From CAILDB01 sp049695975 (GTDB lineage Bacteria > Patescibacteriota > Minisyncoccia > Phycocordibacterales > GWA1-40-21), in NCBI GenBank assembly GCA_049695975.1, contig JBAVTE010000004.1:1-26210 (forward strand): a stretch of 26,210 bases of DNA, written 5' to 3'. This document shows, in pieces, positions 14,151-21,100 of the stretch (positions are counted from its first letter, which is position 1; every line of letters begins with the position of its first letter). Position numbers and translations under genes: made by a program. The notes beneath the pieces are model-generated. The model was not told the DNA's origin. It did no database searches and worked only from the letters and a program-made list of their open reading frames with translations.

Positions 14151-15866
14151 TTATAGATTTCCAACTTCTGGAAACGGAATCTCTTTTTTCATTGCTTTGA
14201 TTATAGCATCTTCTTTCATGGTAATCATTCCTTTTTGTCTTGCCACCTTATAAACTTCTGATTCTATTGGGCTTGTCAAAATTACCTTCTCTATTTCTGA
14301 ATCCATTTTAAACATTTCAAAAACTGCTACTCTACCTCTCGTACCGGTAGGACAAGTACTCGTAGGTTCAAGATCATATACATTGTCTGATTTTGGAATA
14401 ATATCTTTAAACTTTTCTGGAAGATCTTTAAATTCATTGTCTATCATAGCTTTTACGGCACCCTCTATCTTCATAGGTATTCCCGTATCAGGACAAATCT
14501 TCCTAACAAGTCGTTGTGCTATTGTCAGAATAAGAGTAGGTGGAATAAGGTATGGATCGACACCCATATCTATAAGTCGAGGTACCACACCTGTTGCGGT
14601 ATTTGTGTGAATCGTAGATAAAACTAAATGGCCTGTAAGAGCCGCTTGGACAGCAAGCTGTGCTGTTTCTTTGTCACGAATCTCTCCGACCATAATAACA
14701 TCGGGATCTTGTCTCAAGGTAGTTCGTAGACCTGAAGCAAATGTATATCCAATCTCCGGGAAAACTTGCGACTGGCTCATACCATCTATATTGTATTCAA
14801 TTGGATCCTCCAAACTCAAAACATTTTTTTCATCTTTATTTATTTCGTTAAGCATTGAATATAGTGTTGTTGTCTTCCCAGAACCAGTAGGACCAGAAAT
14901 CAAAATCAGTCCATAAGGTCTTGCAATAGCATCACGGATCATCTCTATAGATCTTTCAGAAAGACCGATTTTATCAAGTTTCTCTACTCCTCTTTCCTGA
15001 TCTAGAATTCTCATCACAACTTTTTCTCCGTAATATGCAGGAAAAGTTGAGACTCTGAAATCGACTTTCCTACCATTTATTTTTGCAGAAAACCTACCAT
15101 CCTGAGGTTTTCTTTTTTCATCAAGCTTCATATTGGAAAGGATTTTGATTCTTGCAACGACGGCCTGATGAACCTCCGCTGGCAAAACCAAACTCGTATG
15201 CAAAACGCCATCCACTCTAAATCTAACGCGGATCTTGTTTACCATATGTTCTATGTGCACATCGGAAGCATTACCTTCTGTCGCATATCTCAAAATAGTT
15301 GCTACAATTTTTGTCACAGGAGCATCTTCTATTATTTTAGTTTCAGTATTTGTAGTGCTTCCTTCTTTAGAAAATTCTATATCCTCAAGATCAGATGAAA
15401 GTTCTGTTTCAAGCTCAGACAAAGCTTTTGTGACTTCTCCTGACAACCCCTTATAACTCTCTATAACTTTTTGAAAATCATTTTCAGAAATAATAAATAT
15501 TTTAAAAGGTAAATTAAGCTTTCCAGTAATAAAAATGAGTGCATCTCTCGCCTCTATGTTGTCTGGGTCTACTACACCAACTTCAAGAATACCGTCTTTA
15601 AGAGCAATGGGGACAATCTTGTAGTGGGTCGCAGCATCCTCTGAAATATATTTTAGAATAGCAAAAGGGATATTTTGGTTGGCAAGATTTACTGTTGGAA
15701 TATTGTAATATTCACCTTTCACATCCAAGATAGCATCTTGAGAGATACCCATTTCTTCAAGGATTTTTTCGACGGAATCACCTGTTTTTAAAGATTTTTT
15801 TTCAGCAAATGTCGCGTCCTCCTTTTTAATTATTCCTTTTTCTGTCAAAAGGTCTAAAATTACCAT
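14151..15866 (-). CDS. pilB: Type IV pilus extension ATPase PilB
   Basis: A 571-residue GspE/PilB family ATPase that powers pilus assembly. It has the N-terminal MshEN/T2SSE_N domain (about 1-140) and the ATPase part with Walker A GPTGSGKT (325-332), Asp box SLEDPIEY, Walker B VIMVGEIRD (390-398) and His box STIHTNTATGVVPRLIDMG. In most PilB proteins a zinc-binding tetracysteine motif follows. Here only KICPDTG and STCPTGTRGRVAVFEMF remain, with one Cys each, so zinc binding is probably lost. It starts one base after the PilP-like gene. Confidence 0.96.
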   Translation of the reverse strand: MVILDLLTEKGIIKKEDATFAEKKSLKTGDSVEKILEEMGISQDAILDVKGEYYNIPTVNLANQNIPFAILKYISEDAATHYKIVPIALKDGILEVGVVDPDNIEARDALIFITGKLNLPFKIFIISENDFQKVIESYKGLSGEVTKALSELETELSSDLEDIEFSKEGSTTNTETKIIEDAPVTKIVATILRYATEGNASDVHIEHMVNKIRVRFRVDGVLHTSLVLPAEVHQAVVARIKILSNMKLDEKRKPQDGRFSAKINGRKVDFRVSTFPAYYGEKVVMRILDQERGVEKLDKIGLSERSIEMIRDAIARPYGLILISGPTGSGKTTTLYSMLNEINKDEKNVLSLEDPIEYNIDGMSQSQVFPEIGYTFASGLRTTLRQDPDVIMVGEIRDKETAQLAVQAALTGHLVLSTIHTNTATGVVPRLIDMGVDPYLIPPTLILTIAQRLVRKICPDTGIPMKIEGAVKAMIDNEFKDLPEKFKDIIPKSDNVYDLEPTSTCPTGTRGRVAVFEMFKMDSEIEKVILTSPIESEVYKVARQKGMITMKEDAIIKAMKKEIPFPEVGNL

Positions 15867-15867
15867 A

Positions 15868-16203
15868 TTATTTTTTTGTTGAAGAAGATATTGTGATACT
15901 TGGTTCTCCTAGATTTATAGGGGCAAAAGGATTCAACCTACCAATAGGTTGACTCACAAGTGTGACACTCGTATCTTTTAAGGTCAAAAAAACTGGTAAC
16001 TGGAAAATATTATCAATGAGAGTGGCCTTACTCATATCATCGAGTAATTTCAAAATTGCTTTTGCGTCTTTGTCCTCCACAGAAGAGACTGCAACTGTAA
16101 GAGCAGATGTCGAGGTATCAGCTTTTTTACTGAAAAGATAATTCAATGCAAAACCGAGAACAATGATGACTACTATTAATATGATTATTTTTCTTTTATT
16201 CAT
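15868..16203 (-). CDS. PilP-like small membrane-anchored protein
   Basis: A 111-residue protein with one N-terminal membrane helix (about 5-26, IIILIVVIIVLGFALNYLF) and an extracytoplasmic domain that ends with GRLNPFAPINLGEP. The NPFxP motif and its place directly after PilN- and PilO-like genes and before pilB suggest a PilP-type role in the alignment complex. Classical PilP is a lipoprotein that contacts the secretin PilQ; this protein has no lipobox Cys and no secretin gene is seen, in line with a cell envelope that lacks an outer membrane. Function is inferred mostly from position. Confidence 0.55.
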   Translation of the reverse strand: MNKRKIIILIVVIIVLGFALNYLFSKKADTSTSALTVAVSSVEDKDAKAILKLLDDMSKATLIDNIFQLPVFLTLKDTSVTLVSQPIGRLNPFAPINLGEPSITISSSTKK

Positions 16204-16207
16204 AAAA

Positions 16208-16780
16208 TTATTTTAACCAATATGTGTTTATTGTGAAATTAAAATCATAAAAACCATTATCAGAAGCATTAAAAGATATACTGGAAACGTCTATAATTCT
16301 GAGGTTATCCTCGAGATCGCGGAGAAAAGCGAGAAAATTGTCATAAGTGGCATTGACAGCAAAACTCAAAGAAACCGTACCATAAGGGGTGCTGTCTGGT
16401 CCGACAGCATCAGACTTTTTTACAGTTGATCCCACAGAAAGATTCTTCAAACTTAAATTTCTCTGCGATGCAATATTGCTAATTTCAAGAATAAGTTTGA
16501 GATTGTCTATATTGTCTGGTAAAAGTACAGTCAGTCTGGACTTGTTAGAATCACTAATCACATTTCTTTTGTCAGTAAGTTCTTTTCTTTTATTCAAAAC
16601 TTTTTGTGAACCATCCAAAGAAGCCTGATATTTTGCGGATTCGACTCGAAGCTGTGTAACCCCATAAGTAGAATAATCGCCCTCAATATATCCTGCATTA
16701 CCTTTGTAGTTTGGATTTACATATCCGAAAAAAACCCCGACCGACAGAAGAGATAATATAATTGGTAAAATAAAATTCAT
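16208..16780 (-). CDS. pilO: PilO-like pilus assembly protein
   Basis: A 190-residue bitopic protein: an N-terminal membrane helix (about 4-21), a coiled-coil segment (about 44-85, rich in Lys, Glu and Gln) and a ferredoxin-like C-terminal domain including YDNFLAFLRDLEDNLRIIDV, the PilO signature region. PilO pairs with PilN across the membrane and links the cytoplasmic PilM ring to the extracytoplasmic space. It follows the PilN-like gene by three bases and precedes the PilP-like gene by four. Confidence 0.8.
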   Translation of the reverse strand: MNFILPIILSLLSVGVFFGYVNPNYKGNAGYIEGDYSTYGVTQLRVESAKYQASLDGSQKVLNKRKELTDKRNVISDSNKSRLTVLLPDNIDNLKLILEISNIASQRNLSLKNLSVGSTVKKSDAVGPDSTPYGTVSLSFAVNATYDNFLAFLRDLEDNLRIIDVSSISFNASDNGFYDFNFTINTYWLK

Positions 16781-16783
16781 AAA

Positions 16784-17392
16784 TTATTTAAAATTAGGGC
16801 GATTTTCATATTTTATAAAGTCTGGAATGATAGACGCGGAAAAACTAAAACCTACATTACCATTGGCCGCCAAATCTAAACTAGAAAATACAGTATCTTT
16901 AATGATGTTTCTGTATTCTATTTTACCAAACTCATCAGCCTGAAGAGCTAGTGTCTTAAAATCCTTGGCCTGACCAGACATAACTATTTTGAAAGCTGAA
17001 CCGCTAGAAATATTTGTTCCACCTATAGAAAAGTTAAAACCCTTAAATCTGACATTTCTTAAGGTATGGTCTTCTATAAATTTAAAAATGGGAGACACAG
17101 AAATATGTCTTGAAATCAATCCTTCTGCTACCTTGATCCTAGCGTCCAATCTAACAATATCTTCTATGGTTGCAGTCTCAAAATTATTCTTATTTTTTTC
17201 AATAGATACTTTTGCATTTGCGATTTTGCTAATCAAGGTTTGCTTTTCGAGATACACATATGCAGCAATACTAAAAGAGATGAGAAGTAAAATAATTGAA
17301 ATCAAAAGAAAAAGACCGATAGAAGGCCTTGATGATAAATCAGGCATTACGGATTTCTTTGGGATAAAAGATGTTTGAAATTTTTGTTCCAT
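16784..17392 (-). CDS. pilN: PilN-like pilus assembly protein
   Basis: A 202-residue bitopic protein with a cytoplasmic N-terminal tail (FIPKKSVMPDLSSRPSIG), a membrane helix (about 27-47), a short coiled coil (about 52-78) and an extracytoplasmic domain. In PilN the N-terminal tail binds PilM; FIPKK is a plausible version of the usual INLLP-type motif, but it differs, so the assignment rests also on the order pilM-N-O. The gap to pilM is 60 bp. Confidence 0.75.
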   Translation of the reverse strand: MEQKFQTSFIPKKSVMPDLSSRPSIGLFLLISIILLLISFSIAAYVYLEKQTLISKIANAKVSIEKNKNNFETATIEDIVRLDARIKVAEGLISRHISVSPIFKFIEDHTLRNVRFKGFNFSIGGTNISSGSAFKIVMSGQAKDFKTLALQADEFGKIEYRNIIKDTVFSSLDLAANGNVGFSFSASIIPDFIKYENRPNFK

Positions 17393-17452
17393 CTGTTATT
17401 TATTATACTACTTTTTAAAAAACAAGCTAACACAAAAGCTGTGGATTAGTAA

Positions 17453-18577
17453 CTAAATCTCCTGAAGCTTTCGAAGGGCAAGTCCAAGCGCCACTGCAAA
17501 TTCTGGACCCGCACTTTTCAAAACATTATCAAGAAATGCTGGATACTCAACTTTTGAAAATGGATCCGCCACCACGACAGGAGTTTTAAAAGATATTTCT
17601 GCCTTTTCTTTAAGACCTTTTAACAGGACTCCCCCACCTGTGAGAAAAATCTTACTGATTTTCTTGCCATATTTTTTTTCATAACTCAAAACGATCCTTC
17701 CTATTTCGGAAAAAATATAATCAACAGTAAGAGAGGAAATTTCGATAAGATTGGCATTGTCTTTACTAGAAACAATGCCATTTTGTCTTTTGATTTTTTC
17801 TGCCTCGTCAAAAGAAATACCCATTGATTTTGAAATCGCAAGCGTGATATCCTGTGAACCTCTATTGATAATATGAGATGATCTCAAAATACCTCGCTCT
17901 ACAATATAAACTTTTGTGGAACCTGCGCCAATATCAATAATCATTTGAGGTAAGATAGAAGGATCCATCACAGATCTCATTCCACTGAAAAGTTCTATTT
18001 CAGAAAAAGAATTCTCGAGGCCGACAAGCTGGGCTATCTGTCTATTTCTTTCAAGCGCCTCGTTGTGTATAACGACCAAAAGAACTTCATTACTGTGAGA
18101 ATTTTCTGTGTTTATTTTTTCTCCATTTTCAAATTCAGAAACAATATTGTCGTTTTTAGGAATTACCCAATAATCGATAGTGACTTCGGATATTGGAACT
18201 GGAATGTATTTTCGTGCTTCAAGAGGAATCATTTCGGAAAGCTGTTTTCCACCCATTTGTGGAAGCTCTATGAACTTGATCAAGCTAGAACCAATGGGAA
18301 TAGATATGGCGCTCCTTTTAGTAGTGGAATTGGATTCTCTAAGTAGATCTTTGACCACTTCGGAAAGTCTATCTATACCTAAAATCGCCGATCTACCTAT
18401 TTCAGTGTTATTGTACGGACCTAGAGCGATTTCTCCGTATGTTTCAAGTATCGCCCTACCCCCTTTTTTCTTTAATTGGACTATCTTTGCAGCAGAAGAA
18501 CCAATATCAATACCAATGACACTTGTATCCTTTGCGCCAAAAAATGAAGTAAAGATTTTTTCGAATGGATTATTCAT
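17453..18577 (-). CDS. pilM: Type IV pilus assembly protein PilM
   Basis: An actin-like ATPase fold of about 374 residues that forms the cytoplasmic ring of the pilus alignment complex. Visible nucleotide-binding motifs are VIGIDIGSSAAKIVQLKKK, IIDIGAGSTKVYIVERG and IFLTGGGVLLKGL. The ATG at 18577 (MNNPFEKIF) is used; a longer frame from a TTG at 18637 would run through the promoter and into comF. It is the first gene of the long pilus run, with an extended -10 26 bases upstream. Confidence 0.93.
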   Translation of the reverse strand: MNNPFEKIFTSFFGAKDTSVIGIDIGSSAAKIVQLKKKGGRAILETYGEIALGPYNNTEIGRSAILGIDRLSEVVKDLLRESNSTTKRSAISIPIGSSLIKFIELPQMGGKQLSEMIPLEARKYIPVPISEVTIDYWVIPKNDNIVSEFENGEKINTENSHSNEVLLVVIHNEALERNRQIAQLVGLENSFSEIELFSGMRSVMDPSILPQMIIDIGAGSTKVYIVERGILRSSHIINRGSQDITLAISKSMGISFDEAEKIKRQNGIVSSKDNANLIEISSLTVDYIFSEIGRIVLSYEKKYGKKISKIFLTGGGVLLKGLKEKAEISFKTPVVVADPFSKVEYPAFLDNVLKSAGPEFAVALGLALRKLQEI

Positions 18578-18602
18578 TTTTAATTTCAAAAATGTTATAT
18601 GT

Positions 18603-18611
18603 ATTATATCA
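18603..18611 (-). promoter_or_regulatory. Extended -10 promoter of the pil operon
   Basis: TGA-TATAAT on the minus strand (TATAAT at 18603-18608) lies 25 bases before the pilM ATG. The 44-bp region between pilM and comF is AT-rich and must hold both divergent promoters; TATTAT at 18602-18607 on the plus strand could serve comF. Shared use would couple pilus and comF expression. Confidence 0.5.
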
Positions 18612-18621
18612 TATATATAAT

Positions 18622-19284
18622 ATGTTTGGAAAAACAATAAAAATAATTTACGAAAACTTCATTGATTTATTATTTCCGAAGGAAAGAAACATAAATGAAC
18701 TTGAAAATATGAGTCTTTCAGAAATATGTGAGAAAATAGAACCAGCCAAACACATTTCATCCAATTATAAAGCTGTTTTTTCATACAAAAGTCCACTTGC
18801 AAAAACTGCCATCTGGGAAATAAAATATAAAGCAAATAAAAAAATCGTAGAAAAATTTGCCTATATTTTGTATGAAAATTTAATAGAAGAAATAGCGGAT
18901 ATTTTGCTTTTCAATGGTGGACAAAAAATAACCCTTATTCCCATACCATCTAGTAAAAATGGTCTGAAAGAAAAAGGGTTCAATCAAAGCGTGCTTATTG
19001 TAAAAAAAATCTTTGAAATAGACGGTGGTAAAAATTTTGAAATTGATTTAAATGTTTTAGAAAAAATAAAAGAAACTGCACATCAGGTCAAAGTGAAAAA
19101 TAGAAGCAAACGATTGGTAAACTTAGTGGAATGTTTTTCTGTGACAAATAACACATCTATAAAAGGAAAAAGTTTTATTGTAATTGATGATGTCATTACA
19201 ACGGGTGCAACTATGATCGAAGCAGAAAGAGCTCTAAAAATAGCTGGTGCAAAAAATGTTTATGGGTTTTCAATTGCACACTAA
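18622..19284 (+). CDS. comF: ComF-family phosphoribosyltransferase-like protein
   Basis: A 220-residue protein beginning MFGKTIKIIYENFIDLLFP, a classic ComF start. It contains YKSPLAKTAIWEIKYKANKK, IPIPSSKNGLKEKGFNQS and the PRPP-binding loop IVIDDVITTGATM. ComF is needed for natural transformation in several bacteria. The N-terminal zinc finger of longer ComF proteins is missing: after LLFP there are no paired cysteines. The ATG at 18622 fits the family start. Divergent from the pilus operon, in agreement with a DNA-uptake role for the pili, although this is an inference from context. Confidence 0.88.
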   Translation: MFGKTIKIIYENFIDLLFPKERNINELENMSLSEICEKIEPAKHISSNYKAVFSYKSPLAKTAIWEIKYKANKKIVEKFAYILYENLIEEIADILLFNGGQKITLIPIPSSKNGLKEKGFNQSVLIVKKIFEIDGGKNFEIDLNVLEKIKETAHQVKVKNRSKRLVNLVECFSVTNNTSIKGKSFIVIDDVITTGATMIEAERALKIAGAKNVYGFSIAH

Positions 19285-19360
19285 AAAAGATTAGGCCGTA
19301 CTTTGTCATAGATAAATTTTACTCAAAGAAGAAAATATGATAAGTTATAGAAATGGAAAT

Positions 19361-19449
19361 GGAGAGTTGGCTGAGTGGTCGAAAGCGCCTCACTGCTAAC
19401 GAGGTAAGCCCGTTAAACGGCTTCGTGGGTTCAAATCCCACACTCTCCG
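19361..19449 (+). tRNA. tRNA-Ser(GCU)
   Basis: An 89-nt class II tRNA with acceptor GGAGAGT/ACTCTCC, anticodon loop CTGCTAA (GCT), a long variable arm (GCCCGTTAAACGGC) and T-loop TTCAAAT; discriminator G as in other tRNA-Ser. CCA is not encoded. A structured element that starts with the reverse complement of its 3' part follows 21 bases later. The region 19285-19360 before it contains only AT-rich promoter-like sequence. Confidence 0.95.
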
Positions 19450-19470
19450 CAATTTGAACGCAGTGAAAAC

Positions 19471-19603
19471 TGCGGAGAGTGAGCAAACCAATAATTTGGT
19501 TTGTGTTGGGATTTGAAAGACGGAGGCAAATTTTTCAGCAGAAAATTTGCAGAGTCGGGGTCGCAGAAATTTTCAAACGACGGTGAGAAAATTGTCTGTG
19601 ACC
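19471..19603 (+). ncRNA. tRNA-tail element, copy A (anti-tRNA-Ser arm plus two-hairpin scaffold)
   Basis: Order on the plus strand: TGCGGAGAGTG (19471-19481) and TGGGATTTGAA (19507-19517), together the exact reverse complement of tRNA-Ser 19430-19451, split by a 25-nt insert with its own 7-bp hairpin. The linker AAAGACGG follows, then hairpin 1 (19526-19550, loop AGCA), GAGTCGGGGTCGC, and hairpin 2 (19559-19603, 16 bp with one bulge, loop holding CGACGGTGA) closing in TGTGACC. The scaffold motifs match copy B at 23408-23517 while the stem sequences differ. A conserved G-U in hairpin 2 means that the tRNA-sense strand is the RNA strand. Family not recognised. Confidence 0.75.
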
Positions 19604-19640
19604 AAATTTCATACTCTTCGCCAAAATTAAAAAAAACAAG

Positions 19641-19670
19641 ATAACAGCGCGATATCGCGCTGTTATTTTT
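19641..19670. terminator. Bidirectional terminator
   Basis: ATAACAGCGCGAT and its perfect inverse (19641-19666) followed by TTTTT on the plus strand, and by CTTG and eight T on the minus strand. It can end both the tRNA-Ser/tail transcript and the convergent 32-residue ORF. Confidence 0.8.
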
Positions 19671-19687
19671 GATTTTAATAATATTGC

Positions 19688-19786
19688 TTATTTCTTCAAA
19701 GCCAACCTAGCATACTTTGTAGCCAAACGCTTTTTGGTCTTGTGAGATCGTGAAGCTTTTCTTCTTGTACTTATTCTTTTTGCCAT
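19688..19786 (-). CDS. Small very basic protein (32 residues)
   Basis: ATG at 19784-19786 to TAA gives 32 residues beginning MAKRISTRRKASRSHKTKKR, of which about 14 are Lys or Arg. TATAAT lies seven bases before the ATG and an intrinsic terminator follows the stop, so it looks like a complete small transcription unit. Composition suggests a ribosome- or nucleic-acid-binding peptide, similar in style to the small ribosomal proteins, but I cannot match it to bL34, bL35, bL36 or bTHX. No Shine-Dalgarno sequence is seen. Confidence 0.6.
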   Translation of the reverse strand: MAKRISTRRKASRSHKTKKRLATKYARLALKK

Positions 19787-19818
19787 ATTTTATATTATAC
19801 TATTAATTAATAAATATT

Positions 19819-20340
19819 CTACTTTTTTGCTAACACCTTTTTAATCGCTGACTTCACTTTTTTATTATCAGCGGGTTCTTTTGCCAGTTTTTTTTCTTTA
19901 ACCTCAACTGACACTGGTTTAGATGAGACTTCTATCGTTTTGATTAAACTATCCAATTTTGTGTTTATTGCCTCTAGTAGTTTCTTGACCCCGTCATCAC
20001 TTTTGTTTGTGGCGAAACTAGGTGAAACTTGTGGTCTAGGACCAAAATCTTTTTTAGGAAAATTATTGAAGCTTGATTTGGATGGGCCACCTCTCTCATT
20101 AAAACAATCCTTACAATAAACTGGTTTGTCGTTGCTTGGTCTAAAAGGAACCTGACAATTTTTTTTGCAATCGGCACAGACAGCATCATGCATTACTATA
20201 TCTCTTCTCTCTCCAAATCTAGAACCTCCATCACGATTTCCACCAAAGCCACCTTGTCTAGAATCTTGACCACCGAATCTAAGATTTCCTCCTCGACTAT
20301 TACCGAAACTCCTATCATTGTCTCTGTTAAATTTTCCCAT
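19819..20340 (-). CDS. CxxC-x17-CxxC zinc-ribbon protein
   Basis: A 173-residue protein in three parts: a Gly/Arg-rich disordered N-terminus (about 1-48, RGG-like runs such as GGFGGNRDGGSRFG), a zinc-binding motif CADC-x17-CKDC (55-79) and a low-complexity Pro/Lys-rich tail with a helix around LLEAINTKLDSLIKTIE. The exact spacing of 17 matches a small domain known in Patescibacteria and other bacteria as CxxC-x17-CxxC, whose function is not established. RGG-type tails often bind RNA, so nucleic acid binding is a reasonable inference. It is 32 bp upstream of the small basic ORF on the same strand. Confidence 0.8.
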   Translation of the reverse strand: MGKFNRDNDRSFGNSRGGNLRFGGQDSRQGGFGGNRDGGSRFGERRDIVMHDAVCADCKKNCQVPFRPSNDKPVYCKDCFNERGGPSKSSFNNFPKKDFGPRPQVSPSFATNKSDDGVKKLLEAINTKLDSLIKTIEVSSKPVSVEVKEKKLAKEPADNKKVKSAIKKVLAKK

Positions 20341-20455
20341 TTTTTGTAAATATTAAATTCCTATTTCTAATAATCTGCCTCTATTCTGCACTATTCTAGT
20401 GATAAAGCAACAAAAAAAGATGGATTCTTTTAAATTTTATAAAGAAGTCAGTACT

Positions 20456-20950
20456 TTAATTTTCATTTTTATTTAGGACTCCTTCTTCATTCTCTGATTC
20501 GATCTCACCATTATAAGAAAATCTTTTTAATTTTTTTTCTAAATACCACATAAATGTAAAAACAAAAAGTGAAAGGCCGACTGCAATACTTGCAATAGCA
20601 AAAAATCCAAAACCAGAAGCAATGCCTACCCCAGCTGCAATCCAAAGCCCGGCTGCTGTAGTAATCCCAGTAACTTTTGATGATTTGTGCCATACAAGCC
20701 CAGCACCAATAAAACCGATACCGACTATTATTTGTGAAATCATTCTAAGAGGATCCGCAGTCGCAATACTAAAATAAAGTATTGTCGCTGTCTGAGAAAT
20801 TATTACGAAAAGCGCCGAACCCATAGAAACAAGAGCATAAGTCCTCATTCCTGCTATCTTACCTGCAAAAGTTCTTTCTAAACCGAGAAGTCCTCCCAAA
20901 CACAAGGCCACAAGTAAATTCAAAAAAATATCAAAATGTGACATTAACAT
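20456..20950 (-). CDS. MgtC/SapB family membrane protein
   Basis: A 164-residue membrane protein with the MgtC signature LGGLLGLERTFAGKIAGMRT followed by VSMGSALF, the segment GIGFIGAGLVW, and TTAAGLWIAAGVGIASG. About five membrane segments and a short charged C-terminal tail (ESENEEGVLNKNEN). Long MgtC proteins have a C-terminal ACT-like domain; it is missing here, so this is the short form. Family members are linked to magnesium stress and envelope energy balance in pathogens; the role here is unknown. It is divergent from recG. Confidence 0.88.
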   Translation of the reverse strand: MLMSHFDIFLNLLVALCLGGLLGLERTFAGKIAGMRTYALVSMGSALFVIISQTATILYFSIATADPLRMISQIIVGIGFIGAGLVWHKSSKVTGITTAAGLWIAAGVGIASGFGFFAIASIAVGLSLFVFTFMWYLEKKLKRFSYNGEIESENEEGVLNKNEN

Positions 20951-20978
20951 ATTATTTTCATTAAACTATTACTCTACT

Positions 20979-20987
20979 ATTATACCA
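20979..20987 (-). promoter_or_regulatory. Extended -10 promoter of the MgtC-like gene
   Basis: TGG-TATAAT on the minus strand lies 28 bases before the ATG. It is the same extended -10 as at the Na/Pi gene, but here with room for an untranslated leader. Confidence 0.55.
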
Positions 20988-21007
20988 CCCAGCGACTAAA
21001 AGAAAAA

Positions 21008-21058
21008 GTCTCTGGAGGCGAAGCCTTCGTAAAAACGAAGGCTTCGCCTCCGGAGAAC
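21008..21058. repeat. GC-rich dispersed repeat family 2, hairpin copy
   Basis: A 17-bp perfect stem (21014-21030 with 21035-21051) with an AAAA loop, extended by further pairs with one G-U to over 20 bp. It holds one direct and one inverted copy of the 4778-4805 sequence; a shorter piece (GCCTCTGGAG) follows at 21059-21068. It is in the divergent promoter region of the MgtC-like gene and recG, so it is not a terminator for either gene. Confidence 0.8.
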
Positions 21059-21092
21059 GCCTCTGGAGAAAAACACAAAATGTAAAATTTTT

Positions 21093-21100
21093 GATAGAAT
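21093..21100 (+). promoter_or_regulatory. -10 promoter of recG, leaderless spacing to the second ATG
   Basis: TGA-TAGAAT-ATGACC-ATG: the -10 (21095-21100) touches the first ATG and is exactly six bases from the second one at 21107. If transcription starts at the normal distance, the second ATG is the first codon of the mRNA. Confidence 0.5.

Noticed and set aside
18565..18621. Longer start of the comF-like gene
   Set aside because: It would cross the divergent promoter and overlap pilM; MFGK at 18622 is the family-like start.
18578..18637. Longer start of pilM from a TTG
   Set aside because: It would extend through the promoter into comF; MNNPF at 18577 matches PilM starts.
19471..19603. 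Tail elements as simple tRNA terminators
   Set aside because: Hairpin 2 is not followed by a T-run, and conserved loops and linkers are not expected of a terminator. Separate terminators exist at 19641 and 23388.
21009..21058. Family-2 hairpin as a transcription terminator
   Set aside because: It lies upstream of both flanking divergent genes, so neither would be terminated there; better described as a dispersed repeat.
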